Positions 47,651 through 61,190 of a DNA stretch of 64,000 nucleotides are shown here, in pieces. The notes beneath the pieces are model-generated. The model had not been told where the DNA came from and did not search any database. It was given only the letters and a program-made list of their open reading frames with translations. The DNA lies in the NCBI RefSeq assembly GCF_008831285.2, contig NC_045144.1:2728001-2792000 (forward strand). Reading direction: 5' to 3'. A program made the translations under genes and the position numbers. Position 1 is the stretch's first letter. Each line of letters begins with the position of its first letter. The stretch is from Nymphaea colorata (Eukaryota; Streptophyta; Magnoliopsida; Nymphaeales; Nymphaeaceae).

Positions 47651-50600
47651 ACCAGCACTTACGCTCAGCTAAGGGCCTGGGACATCTCTCTCAAAATCGC
47701 TCAAGCCTTCACGCCACAGTCTCAAGCTCCCTTTCAAGTTTTCTCAAGCCTCCACGCCACCCTCTCAAGCTTCATTGCTCCAGTTAATTTTTAGTCACAA
47801 GGAGGCACTTCAGCCGTGGGTTTGCATCAACTCCTCCAGCCATCCTCTCCACCAGCCCAAGCACTTCAAAGCTTGGTCCAGCACCTCAACTCCTACCTGA
47901 CCTTTGCCCAAGCATGTTGTCTCCCAGGTTGGTCCAGCCGACTCCTTGCTTAAGGCATAACCAGCACAAGTACTTTAATGCTTGGCACAATCCCAACAAG
48001 CTTAATCCAACCCTCCAGCTGATCACTCCCACAAAGGCATGCTCAAGGTAGAAAGCAACTCGACGTCCCCGTTGGAGGTGCCCTAACCCAGTCGAACCAA
48101 GCCTAGACACCTCCTTCAATCGAGGTGACTCAGCCTAGTCGCTCCCTCCTTAGGCGTTTCAGCCTAGTCGACTTGCTTGTTCAAGGCCCTTCAGCCAAGT
48201 CGGCTCCCTCCTTAGAATGACTCAGCCCAGCCAGTCTACAATCAAGCCATGCCCTACTCCAGCTGGTCTCAAGGTGTCTCTAGCAAAACACCTCTCAAGT
48301 TGGTTCAGTCCAACACCACCTAGTTGCTCAAGGCGTCTTCAAATCAGACTCCACCAAGGCAGGCTACCTCAAGGTGATTTAGCTCACTAGCCGGCCTTTG
48401 CTCAAACTGATCTGAGCCTTAACATCAAGTCCAGCCCGACACCCCTGTTCTCCCTTGTTTTGGACAGCATTCCAGCACGTGTTCACTTCAAAATTTTCAG
48501 CAAATCAAGTTATCTACCAATCTAACTTGCATATAATTTAATTATATTCCCATGCATGATTGTGTTTTTCTAAAAGAATGAGGATCAGACAGAATCCACC
48601 ATGGCCAGCTTTCCAGTGGCCTTGGTGAAGTCGATGCCTCATCCTATTTCAAATGCCTTTGGTTTTTAACTCTCTAACACCCAAATCAATGGGTTTCATT
48701 TCTGTTATTCAATTAAAATCAGCAAGTTGATTTTCATCTTGCCAAATGTTGGTGATTCATCACCATGATCTAGACCATAACCAGTCCCATGGTTTGAGGT
48801 TTTTTTTGCCAAACTATCTAACTCAAAATGGCTTCTCTTTTGCTGTTCTAAAACAGCAACCTTCGGGCATTATTCTTTTTCATTCTAATCTTTATTATTT
48901 ATGGCATTTTCCTAAGCGTTGCCTTGCTGAAATTGGTGGACATTCCATGAATGCCTCTTCATGTGAATGATAAATGAAATTGACAAACGAATCGTGAGTT
49001 TGGGCTGGGATTTCTTATATTTTAAAAAGCTGTGAATGATGTCCTGCTGGTTTGATACAAAGAAAATGTACATGATCTTCCTAGCCCATTTGAGATAAAA
49101 TTTTGTTTTCAAAAATCAAAAAATGAAGATTTCAAAATTTGATTTAAAGAGGCCCATTTGTGCAATATTGAAGTACCACTATGGTTTGGGCAAGAACCTC
49201 ATCCTTTCATCTATGTGATTGAATGAATGAATGTAAATAGAGAGATGGAGGAAAGAATAATGGATTTTCTCTTGAATGCATGATGAATTGGATCTCACAA
49301 CTTTGCAAAAATGGTTCCACCAAAGATTGGATCTACTCAATCCATGAGTATGATCTATCTTAAAATGGAACAAACCAAGCAAAATGGGCTTCATTCAACT
49401 TATTTCATATCCCAAATTTTCAAAAATTAACAAATTCATCTAGTTGGATTTCAAAACAAGGCCCTAAATCCAAAACAAGTGTTTTGACCAAATCCAAAAC
49501 CCCTATAGAAATTTGATCCTCACCCACAATAATTTGGAAATACTAATTTTCAAAGACCCCGCCATTTTCAATTCAATTATATAAAAGCCAAGCTATTTCC
49601 AACTCTAACTCAATCTTCTAAAAACATCAACCTAGAAAAATTTGGAGGAATTCCTAAAATTTCCTTAGATCCAAATCCTAGAATCTTCAAATATTAGGTT
49701 TTTTATACAAGAAACTTGTTTTTGCCTATATCATATGCCAAAAACAAGTTCAAACCAACTTATCCAAACCAAATCCTATTTTTAAACCAAATTTCTAAGG
49801 ATTGCACAAATGATATTTTCCTCACCCAAAGTGAAGGATTCTCTCAAAATCCCCAAAACTCCCAAACAATATTAAAGCTCATCTTTAAGCAGTTCATTGA
49901 AACCTCAATTACAAAATCAGAACTTCCAAAATTAAGTTTATGGACATTAGCTCCAAATGCTATCCTTGACATCAAGACTAAGCTTGGAGCACGTCCTATA
50001 TTTTCCATCTATAAGATGGACCAATATCCATGTGAGATCCTATCAAAATTATGCATGAAGTTAGAGAAAGTGGAACATAAATGTGCATGTAGATTATAAA
50101 TGCATGCATACACTCACTTCACAAATGCACACACTCACTTTCACAAAATCTAATTAAGTCGGAGTTGCTACTGTGACCAAGTCATATTATACCAAAAACT
50201 TAAGCACCACTTATTTTGACACAAAAAAACAAGATTTCCAAAAGGGTTGTAAAACCTATTTTTTCAAATCCAAGATTAGATTTTGTCCAAAATCAAACCA
50301 ATTTTCAAATCCAAATCAAGCAAATTTCAATGACCTTGGTTAAAACTCCCAATTTTTTTTTTTAACCATGACAATTCTCCAAAACCAGACTTGAAAACCC
50401 AATTTCAATCTCCAATCCAATCTTCAATCCTATCCAATTTTTCAAACTCACCAATCGAGGAAATCAAGTTTTTTTCCCAAATACTTCCAAAAACCAAGTT
50501 GAAAATCACAAAATATTGGTCGACGTTTGATCATTCAAAGCTTTAAAATTTCAAATTTCAAGGATCCAGCTTTCAAAAATTATAGACTTCAACTATCAAA

Positions 50601-50931
50601 TTCAGTATTTGGTTTTAAAACCAAATTCCAATTCCAAGAATTTTCAAGTCAAAATTCAAAGTATAGCCCAAATCTCCAATTTTCAATGTCCAGTTCAAGA
50701 TTTCAATTTCAAATCTTATTTCAAATCCCAGTTCCATTAAAAAATCCAATCACCTGTCCAAGATCTTCTCAATTTCTCAAACTCTAATTTTTGGACCAAA
50801 TCAAAGTATAAATTGCTACAATCTAGGATTAATTCAATCATACAAATTTCCAATCTCTTAATTTCAAAAATATACAAGATATTCTCAATCTTAATTCTCT
50901 GAACATGCATGTAGAAAAAATGACTTGAATG

Positions 50932-51067
50932 ACTTGTTAAAGCTAAAGAAAACTTAGACCTTGATCGATTAACCCTGTTAAAGGTGGAAGAAACTGTTAA
51001 CTTGTTAAAGCTAAAGAAAACTTAGACATTGATCGATTAACCCTGTTAAAGGTGGAAGAAACTGTTA
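50932..51067. repeat. 68-bp tandem duplication near the LTR end
   Basis: 50932-50999 and 51000-51067 differ at a single base (TTAGACCTTG versus TTAGACATTG). Confidence 0.95.
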
Positions 51068-51085
51068 ATTCTCGTACCAATGGGC

Positions 51086-52039
51086 AGGTCCCTTTCTCTC
51101 GAAATATATTTTCAAACAAAACTTAAATTTTGTTGTTTCACGCATGGCTTTCCTTCTTCCACACAGTCACAGGAAGATTGGGGTGTGAACACACGGCATA
51201 TGTCCTGCCCCTAATAGCCAGCATACATGACGAAGTCTGGGGTATCTGCAGAGACGTACACAGTTCCATGTGTAAATTTGAGGAGGAAGTTCAGTTGCTG
51301 AAAATTTAGACAAGGACTGGGATTCTATGTCAGGAAAGGTTAGAGGAAGTCCCAGAGGCTAGTAGCATCATTCAGATCCTATCTTTCAGGAATAGAAAGA
51401 GGAGGAACATTTTGTCCTTTTGGTGACATTAACAAACCAGGGTGTTCGTGAGCAACTATCTAACATGGACAGAAGGGGAGGAGGAGGCGGAGATGGAATT
51501 GTTGAAGGAAAAATGGCGTCTTGGAGGAGAGGGGAGTCCATGATCACCATTATCTCCAATAACAGCAGGTGGATAAGACACATGAAAAGTAGGGTGAAAG
51601 GTCACATGACCTGGAACTGTTTATGGATCCTTGGAAGTTTCTTTTTTTTTTCTCCTTTTTGGGTTGTTTCCTGGGTTTTGATTATCAGGAGCATCAAAGT
51701 TTTGTTTGCCAGACTCTTGTGTTGACTGATAATGGATGCATTGAATCTTGTATATCTTTTTTTTGCCCTGTATATGTCATTCTTTTTAATAAATGGAGGG
51801 ACCCTACCTCTGATTCATATTCAGATTTAAATAAATATTTGAACAAGTTTGCATTTAGATAAGAATCATATTTAGTTTTAAAGGAACCTCTTATATCCAA
51901 TATTCATACATTTTGAAGTGAAAAGCTTGCTTGGGGGTTAGGCCCCCTACCTTTATTCCAACAAAATCATTAAAGGAACCTGTTAGTGGCGGTTTGTTGT
52001 AAACAAAAGAAAGGGTTTGAAATCCCTGCAGTAGCATGC
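51086..52039. other. Possible LINE 3' sequence; otherwise unassigned
   Basis: 51610-51830 has plus-strand features of a plant LINE 3' UTR (T-rich runs, CTTGTATATC, TTTTTAATAAATGGAGGGAC). It may be the tail of the 44600-46785 LINE, separated by the gypsy LTR. This is weak evidence: no zinc-finger-RVT coding match was convincing in 51090-51600. Confidence 0.35.
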
Positions 52040-53310
52040 TCAGTCTTCCTTTGGCATGCTCTGTGAAGAGTCCCTCCCCCCAGTCGTCCCTCTTATATTA
52101 AAGTTCTTTCTCGCCTGGTTACCCTCTCTCTCTACCTTTTTCGGCTTTGAACCCCCATCAACAATATCAGGTGCTAGCCTAGTTCTCAGACCTGAGTCAG
52201 TCTGATTACCATTCCCTATTTCATTCTCAATCTGACTCCGGAGTGAGGTAAATCTGTTTCCCTGTGTGTCCCTTCTCTCAGAGTCGCTTTTCTGTAAACC
52301 ACCTCTGTGTTTCTTAATGACCTGAACTTTGCTCCAAGCTTGCTCCTCCACCCCTGACGTTTCAGCTATACCCTTATTCTTACAAGCGTCCTCGTAGTGT
52401 GAAGTAGTGCCACAAGCACTGCACAAACGGACCCTAGATTCGTATAATACTTCTTGAGATATCCTGTTTTCCTTGGCTTCAATGATGATTTTGGGCACCG
52501 GTTTGAAATCCAGCGGAACATCCATGCACACCCGAGCGAAACCTAGTTTGTCCCTGTGCATCGTACATTCATCGGCTCTAATGAAAGAGGCGCCCATCCC
52601 CTTAGCGATAGCTTTAAAGCTATACGAATTCCAGAAAAGGACTGGAAGTTGAGGAAGTCGAATCCACAAGGGGATCGATTCCTTTTCATTCAGGCGTAAT
52701 TCTGTACCTGGCTTCCAACGACTTGTAATCAAAAGCCGACCCCCAACTACCCATTTTCTATACATACCTCTCTGAGTTCTTCCTCAGAGCTCACCCACAC
52801 CAAGAATCTCCCACTCCCAATCACAGAAAATTTTGGACAATTTACATTAATCCAAAGCTACGCAAGGCCGGGAAAACATACCTGTAATCCATGCCCATGT
52901 TCAATCTACCTCCATAGAAGCCAGCTACAACCGCAAAACGATATTGCTCCTCCATTTTCTGGTACGCCTCAGCAGGGAAGACCACCGTGGGTTCATCCCC
53001 AGATCTGTCCACAGTCGCCGCTGGGCACTCCTGAAAATCCGACTCCTGGCTACCTGCAACAACGCCTGCCCACCCTTGTAACTTTCTCGTTTGAGGGGTG
53101 ATTGGAGCATCACCTTCGCCCTGCTGCATATCCTTGTCACCGCTATCTATTTTCATTTCGTGCAGGTTGGAGTTGTCGCACTTTGCTCCTCTCCTTTGGG
53201 TTGCGCTATCCGTGCTCCCTAGGTCTGGAAACTCATCCCTATTGTCGAGCTCCATCATCCCGCCGATTTCCATATCCCTGACGAGCTTTCCTTTCCCCAC
53301 TCGATGCCCT
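52040..53310 (-). pseudogene. LINE ORF1 (DUF4283/zinc-knuckle protein), frameshifted
   Basis: ORF1 of plant L1-type elements encodes the RNA-binding gag-like protein that packages LINE RNA. The minus strand has an N-terminal frame (52842-53300, 152 codons) with EFPDLGS and QGWAGVVAGSQESDF, and a second frame (52040-52765, 241 codons) with IPLWIRLPQLPVLFWN, the DUF4283 signature WIRLPxLP. After it comes a zinc-knuckle-like CSACGTTSHYEDAC (CX2CX4HX4C). Between them, 52766-52841 codes in a third frame (GSGRFLVWVSSEEEL), so two frameshifts separate the parts. No ORF2 follows downstream on this strand, so the copy is internally deleted or was rearranged. Confidence 0.82.
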
Positions 53311-53500
53311 AAAATGCTCCCCTCCTAGTTTCTGTCTCCTTCAATTTCCATCCCCCCAGCGAGCGACGGGGGTTCCCCTCCGAGCTTTCCCTTCCCCACG
53401 CGATGCCCCAGCCTGCTCTCTCCTCCGATTTCCATCCCCCGGCGAGCGCTGGGGTTCCCCTCCAATCTTGCCCTACCCCACGCGATGCCCGAGCTGTCCC
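53265..53500 (-). repeat. Coding tandem repeat, about 27-residue unit, 5' of LINE ORF1
   Basis: The minus strand repeats a GC-rich unit that translates as GHRVGKGKLGGEPPSLAGGM EIEG (copy at about 53325-53411). It is preceded by a diverged copy (GIAWGRARLEGNPSARRGME, 53412-53490) and followed by a shortened copy (GHRVGKGKLVRDMEIGG) that continues into ORF1. A stop lies between the second and third copies. This may be a repeated LINE promoter/5' UTR or a repeated ORF1 N-terminus. Confidence 0.75.
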
Positions 53501-53546
53501 TTCCGCCTGCTAGAGACGCTGAAACCAGGTTTTTAACATTATACAT

Positions 53547-54087
53547 TTACACCATACACTTGTTTCATTTTATTACCCTTCAGCCTTTACTTTGGTCTGA
53601 ATTAAGTTTGCATTTTGAACTATCTGGTAGACAAGAAAACGCCTTACCGGACATTTTTTGAATTGTTTGAGTGACATTTATTCGATTCACTGGTCGATGA
53701 GTGGTGCCACTTTCACGCTTCAGTTACTATATTTAAGTTTTATTATCTCTAGATTTTTTATTTTTATAAAGATATATGTAATACTAATTTTTACAAAATG
53801 CGTTCCCAAATTCGATTTTTGTTTCTGTTAAATTCACCCTGATACTTGGCTGCTTACAAACAGACTAATTTGGTGGCTGTACATAGAGTGAACGAGGAAA
53901 TTGACCCAGACAATGTGAGAAACATGAGATTTGACATATATTCTCATACGTCTGTTTGACAGTTGCCATAAAAAATTGGACGTGTACATTCAGATATATC
54001 AATCTCTTACTAACCTATCTTGGAATATTTCTCAAAATCGGTCCCTATCTTGGAATATTTCTCAAAATTCACAAGAAGTAGAAATTT

Positions 54088-54094
<7 letters not shown>
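53547..54094. other. No recognisable gene
   Basis: AT-rich. A short direct repeat CTATCTTGGAATATTTCTCA occurs twice, at about 54016 and 54046, just before the AT tract. Confidence 0.5.

Positions 54095-54176
<82 letters not shown>
54095..54176. repeat. (AT)n microsatellite
   Basis: 82 bases of uninterrupted AT dinucleotide. Frames through it on both strands are artefacts. Confidence 0.98.
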
Positions 54177-54179
<3 letters not shown>

Positions 54180-54870
54180 AGAATGTTACAAAAAGTTAAA
54201 TAAGCTGGACAACATTTTAGTGGACTCAATTTCAAGTCATGAGGATGTAAAAGGCATCGGACTAGTTTCAATTTAGCCATTACCGAATCTGAAAACTGGT
54301 ATATCCCATGCCCCTTAAGTTAGGGATAAGAAACAGACTTGTTAAATTCTTGTTAAAGAGCATATGATCTTTCTGATTTGTTTAATGAAGTACCAAATTA
54401 ATAGAAAATATATCTTAACTCATATTATTTTTTTGCCAAAAATATTGATTAATCTATTATTAAAATTTGATGTTATAAGAGTTGTTCACTTTTTTTATTG
54501 CAATAAAAATATATATTTCTCAGAGAAACATTCACAAAATCTAATCTAATTGTACAAAAAAGGCATTATAACAATCCATTTTGCGGGATCTAGTCATTGT
54601 CTTTGATCCAGTGCTCTGAGATCTATTAATTCATGTCCTAATGACCATTATATTTTCTATATATTTGCGGTGAGATTCATACTTGTATAATTTCATAAAC
54701 TATAATCTGTCCTCCTATGATACACCGGAAGCGATGATGTGAGTCGATCCAACCAATTGGACCCAAATTAGGTTAGGTAGCTACCCAAATCAAATCAATA
54801 TTTTTCAAAAGAAGCAAGTGAGATTCTGACCAATCGGATCTAATGGACCGATCTTGGGGGTCAGAAGCTA

Positions 54871-55903
54871 CCAATGTTTAAAGTCCAGGTCTTACCGGAC
54901 CCGATTCGGGCCACCACCCAGGGTAGTTCAAAGTCTCCCCGCTGCTTCCCGCCTTCCAGTCATACGCCAAATCTCTCTTCTCTCCCTTCCCAAAATGCAG
55001 TCTCTGACTAGTGACTATCCCTCCGCCGGAAAAGGGCAATCAGGCGGTGCACTGTTCGATATTCCTTCTACTTGATCCTTCATGTAAGTATAGGATAAAT
55101 TGTCCATTTTTATGTTTTCGCAAGACCGATATAATTATGTACATCTTGCTCTGCAATTGATTCGCTCAAAAACGACGGGAAGAAGGTTAGCTTGGTTGTC
55201 TTTGTTTCAGAGCTGTGGATGCTGAGGCAATGGCGTGAATTCCAAGTACTCTTTTGCCTTTTGCGTTCAGTATGGGATTAGTGGGTTAACAGAGACAACT
55301 TTCCCTAATATCATTATCTAAGTTGCCGGGACAATTGCTATGGTGTCTGATCATAGTCTGCAGGGAATTTCAGGTGCTCTCCTTGCCCTTCATCTTGCCA
55401 TTTTATGTTTGAAACATGCTCAAACAGTTGTAAACTTAGCGATTTCGGATGTAAATTTAGCGATTTCGTGTACAAAAATCACAGAAGAAAGGATCGCAGG
55501 AGGTAAACTAGATTTACGTCCATGTCCCAATCTGAATCCTCTCTCGCTCTCTCTCTCTTTTCCCATACTCTTTTCTCTACGGAGAGAAGTTCAGCTGCAA
55601 TAATCCTCACTCATAAATAGCGGAGATATTACAGACAGAAGGTCGAACAGCCTTCTGTTTTGATAGCATAGATTTTCCTGTGTTCCTGTGTACATTTTAA
55701 TGCTCTGTAAATTTTTCAACCGTGCTAATTTTGAATTTTTACAACCATGAGAATAAATAAACCTGCCAAAATTAAGTGGGACAGACTTGTTTGACTCGTG
55801 ACTCGGTCCAGTCAAACGAGTCCTCACTCACCAAGTTTTTGCAAGAGATAGGGGACCGAGCCGAGCCAAGTCAATGGGTTGACTCGGTGAGTTTTAAAAC
55901 CTG
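54871..55903. mobile_element. Second GACTCGG-type DNA element
   Basis: The right end, read on the minus strand, is CAGGTTTTAAAACTCACCGA followed by GTCAACCCATTGACTTGGCT. It closely matches the left end of the 12611 element over about 45 bp, including the GACTCGG motifs. The left end (CAATGTTTAAAGTCCAGG) is only weakly similar. Size is about 1.03 kb, like the first element without its copia. The left boundary is tentative. Confidence 0.45.
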
Positions 55904-56080
55904 TTTATGTTGGTTCAATCATAATCAATCTACATCCACAACGCAATCTGAGTCTTCTCTGTTTCCAACTCTTTTCTCTATGGAAAAGTTCAGGTGCAAT
56001 AATTCTGAATAAGTAATGCAAAATAGTTCAAACAGTCTTTTATTTTGATGGCAAAGATTGCCTGTCTTACAAACATTTTC
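55507..56080. repeat. Diverged direct repeat flanking the GACTCGG end
   Basis: 55507-55700 and 55923-56080 share CAATCTGA, CTCTTTTCTCTA, GTTCAG(C/G)TGCAATAAT and TGTTTTGATAGCA/TATTTTGATGGCA in the same order. The GACTCGG block (55790-55903) lies between them. Confidence 0.75.
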
Positions 56081-59000
56081 TCCAGACCTTGATCAGATCT
56101 GTTGCCACTTTTAGCATACCCTCTGATTAAGTTTCCAAGCTGATCTTTGATTGCCGTTTGGATAGCATCGCCCTTCTTTGACTTGCAGTGGCCTTATATT
56201 TAACAGAAAAGAAGACACCCAGATTATAAATGAAGGTTAATCTCCACAGATGCCATTGCAATTAGTCCTTTATGCATGAAGTTGCAGAATGGTGGTCAAG
56301 ATCTGAATGTCCCCTGGAGACAGAGTTTGTGCAAGAACTTTGTGTTAGAGAGTATAAAAAGAAATGGAAAGCTGCTTGAATATCAAAGGCTGCATGGGGG
56401 GCATAGTAAACATCAATACTGGAGGGGATGCCATGTGGCAGATGTGTGAAATGTTGAGCTGATTTGGGGGCATCATCCTTAGCCTGTGGGAGTCTGAAGT
56501 ATAACTCTTAGTGATGGAACCTTTTGGATGTCTTTGTTGTTTGATGAGCATACCATCCTCAGTTTGTGGTTTATAGCCTGAATACACATGTTCACTTTTT
56601 TATTGGAAGTCATGTCTCTAACACAGGATGCTGCATGAGGAATGCAGGACAATGATCACCATCTGATGGCCTATGTCCTTGCTAAGATATTGAAAGTCCA
56701 GGTTCATCTCTATCTATGACAGATCAATAGTAAAAAAAGAATAGAGCAATAGCAATGTTAATCTTGCTAAAGGGATAAATAGAAGTAATTCCTGCTGAGC
56801 TTCTCAATTGAGAAAGCAATAACAAAATGGCGTAACTATTGCTAGATTAAAGATGGGCAACAGGGACCAGAATAAGGGATTTGAACTGAAAGACAAAACT
56901 GAAATTGATATATCACTACCTTTACTAAAGGAAGCTTTATCTCTTGATCCACTGTGAGCAAGTAATAGAATCTGTGTCATGGATGTAGGCTACACCAGCC
57001 GAATCACATACATGTCTTTGTTATACTGTGTAAGCTGCTTCTTGAGAGACTATTTCTTGAATGCTTTTGTTTACTCTTTGCTGAAAGATGCAAGCCTTCA
57101 ACACATCAGATCCAAAAGGAAAGGAAGGAGAAAAAGCGAAGCATGAAACCCGATTGCATCATAAGGGATTAAGCAGGCCATTTTGAATTGGATGGAGTTG
57201 ATGGCTTTGGAAGTCATTGACATTTGATCTAGATATGAAGAAGAATACTTAATGTGTTTTGAAAAGACAGCATTAAGAAAATTGACATGTTCAAGTTGAC
57301 GATTTATCTACAAGACTACAACACTTGAGTTATGGCAATTGATAATGACAGCATGGAAATTAAATGAGGCATACATAAAGCAAGTCTACTGTCATTGAGC
57401 TGAGCTTAAATCTCAACTTCAAGGACCAAGCACATTTTGTTGTGCAAATTTCAAAATGAGTAACAGTTATGTGATTTGAATTTCCAAAAAAATGCAATCT
57501 TTAAGAGGTTGATAAGGAAGGTTGTGACTCCAAAAGTGGGTTTATGAAAGGACATATTGTTTAAAGGTGTGAATCTTGATGAATTCTGTTAGGCTCTCAT
57601 GGGTCCTCGATGAAAAATTTATTCCATTAGACTTCTAAGAAACTTCATTCCTACTAACTACTGAAAGGGAACATTTTTCATGTGGTATTAATTTCAAGGT
57701 TAAACCAGTTTTTGCAGCCATCTTCACTTCTATAGGCCATGCAAGACTGGGGAGGACAATTGATTTGATCCTTAAGTGGGATGCCAACAACTCTTTGAAC
57801 TATAATGTGGTGATACTTTTACTGCATTCAAGAAGCGATCATCATGACATTCCTTGAGTGTATATATTTTGTTGAAAAGTAATTCACTATACTCTATTGT
57901 TATATCATGTAATATTTTTTTGGTTTCTGTAATTACTGAAATTTAATGCCCTAATATTCCAACACGATCATCACATCATTTAAAATGTTTGTTGAAAGAT
58001 GTCGTATTTTTGTCACTTTGTTACTGTTACATTAAATGTGGGAACAATTTTAGAATTTTGCAAGATGGAGATGTAGATGAAAATAGAAGGGAGATGGCAG
58101 CTTAAGCAGGCATTATCATTTTAAAGTCAGTGGACATAGTAGCGGTTAAAAGAGAAGGCAGATGGAAGCACTAGCAGACTCGATCATTTTGAAGTTGGTG
58201 GACATAACAGCAATCATGGTGACTCATGAATGCATACATACAAGAAAACATGCATTCATATATACGAACACACATTTGATATATATATGGGTGGGACTGT
58301 GTGCATGAGAGATATAAAGAGAGAAGGGGGAGCCCTATGCCTTATCCTTTTAAAGGATGTTCCTTATTGAGGGTTTACTTGACTGCAGGAAAAGCTGATC
58401 TAAGTGAGGTTGAAAATAAACCCCTCATCTTGAGGGGCAATTTTAGATGTGATCTATGATGTGTTTACTAGGAAATGATTCTTGGATCATGTGACACTAA
58501 CATGTAAGCATGCTATTAAATTGCTTAAAAGATTGACAGCCAAGAATCACATGTTGGCAGATTTCTGAAATGCTTAAAAGATCCAGGTCCGGAATGGATA
58601 AAACTTAATGACTTGAATGAAAATTGGGTTCTTGTTAAATAAATTAACAAATAATAAGCAAAGGTGCAAAGCAAGTACGGTTTTTTGTTGCGGATGTAAG
58701 TTGACAAGGCCAAACTCTATAAACCTTGTGCTTATTTCTTTAATTTTTCTGCTGCTTTTTCACTTAAAAACTATCCTTTATTGGTCAAACTTTGCACGTG
58801 AGCAATGCTGCTGCTGCTGCTTCTGCTGCCCCAATGGGCACAAAAGTTGGTCCATCAAAAATGTGTTCGGCAGCCAAATAAGGTCTATTTCTCACTGCAT
58901 CATCTTTAGTCAAGGTTTCTTCCTCTTGAAACTAATGGTTTTTAAATTGTAGAAAGGCTTGATGGTTGATAGTGCCTTATAGATGAATAATCTCTTGCAG

Positions 59001-61190
59001 AGCATATTTCAGGTTTCTCTGTCAGGAAGGTACTCTCTAAGTGGAAACTTTTCTTCTGCTGGAAAAAACATATCCTGATTCTCCAATACGGGTTAATATA
59101 GACGATTCTTGCTAAGCAGTTCATTGCAACATGAGAGCCCGACAAGGAGAGAAAAGATTCATCTCATCATGTTCTCAATTCAGTCTCATAACATGGTTAA
59201 ACATCAGGGGATCTAAAGAGGCAATGGTTCATACGAAGCTAAAAATAAAGCAACATCAACAAGTTTGTGAGAATGCCAAATGCTGTAGGGGAGAAAAATT
59301 CATCATTTTCTCTGTTTGGCCTCTTAAAGTAGTTGTAAAATGAAAGGATCTGAAGAAGCACCAGCCTTGTGAAGCTAATTATGAAGCGATTACAAGAGCT
59401 GAGAACTCAGAATAGTGGATGAAAGGAGTATATATATCACAAAGTTGGAAACTTGGAAGGTGCAAGCCTGTTCAGTGTTCTCAGAACTCTGCAACAAAAA
59501 AATTCATGTGCTATATCACTTGCCCACGTTGGACCAACGTAACTGTAATTGCCGAAGGAGAAAACTATTTAAACCATATCTCTGGAGACCATATTTAAAT
59601 TATAGAAAAGAGACTGGTTCTAACTTCAGGGAAAGTTACAAGATTTTCTTTTACTACAATATGATTTTATTATGTCATTAGAGAAACTAAAATAAGGAGT
59701 AATAATGGCTGAGAAAGTCATGTATAAGGGCGCATATTAAGGAAAGACCTGACCACAATTAAGAAACAGAACAATTACGAATAACCACTTCTCCATAATT
59801 GATCAAACAAAATTGTATTCGTGCAAGTCAGAAGAAGATGTACAACAAAGTGCCATTACCAGTTTCAAGCTTCCTATTGTTGTTGACATCTTGACTTTTA
59901 TATTTGTGCGTTGCTATGTCACTTTAGATCAAGCCTATTGCCTGTAACCTAAGCCAGATAATGCATCTCTTTCTTTATTGTTAATTTTCCGCTTCCTATT
60001 TGCTTTCCACTCGCCTATTAATTCACTTACTTTGCTTCCTGTTCGTTTCATGATCTGCCTCTCATTAGGTTTTTGATTTGCTTCTACTTTATTCCCTAAA
60101 AATATCTATGGTTTTAATTTCCCTAGTCATTTCTGGTTCCCTCTTCCACGGTTGGTAACTCTGGCTTTTAGGCTTTCATGTTGCTTTGTATGTTCAAATA
60201 TTTTCCCTCTTGCATGGGAATGACGGTCAGCAGTTCTCTTTCGGAGAACATTACAGCAGTCATTGTTTCCTGCATGTGTGCTAGTGATTCAAAAGATGAA
60301 AAAACCTCTAGCATCACGGTTTTAGGACGGAGGATGCTGGGATTGTAAGTGGAGCATTAAGGAATATATCATAGCATCAATACTAGCAGAGATGTATTGC
60401 TCTTGAAAAAACTAGAAAACGGATTGGTTCGTGCTGGTAGTTCATTGGTGACAGGTGATATTAGACATGTCAGGTTGCTGAATGAAGCCATAAGCGAGTT
60501 GCAGAGATAAGATTAGGGGGCACTGTGCTTCCCATGTGCTGATGTCATATGAACCCGAGGGAAGAGGGGTACTGCATTAGTGGTTGGAGAATGCCGGCTA
60601 CCCTTTCATATGAATTACAGGGAGATTGAGCAGGAAAATTTATGAGAAAAAAACACAAAGATAAGTACCGCTGTGGCTTATCGGGATGACGCGGAAGGCA
60701 AATTACCTCCTATTTCTCCTGTGTTCAAGCATAAGCTTGATTGGGAACTCATCCAAGCTTATTCTAACTCGATTAAAGCTGGACCTGATAATGGTGATTG
60801 TCTAACTCAGCGTTTCTTCAACCAAAGCTGAAGCTACCGGACAAACTTTGTGAGTTTCGTACCCTGCTCTAAATCGTGTGCCTTTAAACTTCGCATGCTA
60901 CCTTGGACCAATGTTCTGAAAATCACCCTGAATTTGCTTATTCAAATTGAATGGCTGCCAAACACATTCGACTCACAGGTTAATTCAAGGATACCAAGTG
61001 GCTTAAGCAATTCATTTTTTATTATTTTTAAATATTTAACAGTTTTTAATTTAGTTATTTTTACACGTTTTTTTACTTCTTACAAATATGTAACTTTTCT
61101 ATTCCCTAATTTAACCGATCCGGACGAATCATTCAGTCGGCCGATTCACTAAATCGGCATCCACTTCGGTCGAATTACGGATATTGGTAC
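56081..61190. other. No recognisable gene
   Basis: I scanned both strands for conserved protein blocks and found none. Short frames only. A (GCT)n-type run of four or five units at about 58809-58826 is minor. Confidence 0.5.

Larger units (their letters stand above)
46800..51085 (+). mobile_element. Long gypsy-type LTR, inverted relative to the 28-34 kb copies
   Basis: The reverse complement matches 28364-34705 in several blocks in the same order: 50185 (CTGTGACCAAGTCATATT), 50100-50140, the CAGC-rich block (47820-48480), and 46800-47140 against 34140-34440. On the plus strand a TATA box (47644-47650) is followed by a long CT/CAGC-rich leader-like stretch, which suggests that plus is the sense strand. 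The left end lacks the TGTT terminus. The right end CTCGTACC (about 51075) parallels the TGTCGGTACGAG start of the other copy. No genes lie inside. Confidence 0.55.

Noticed and set aside
58800-58830. GCTGCTGCTGCT run as a trinucleotide repeat locus
   Set aside because: Only four or five units, imperfect, in sequence with no gene support.
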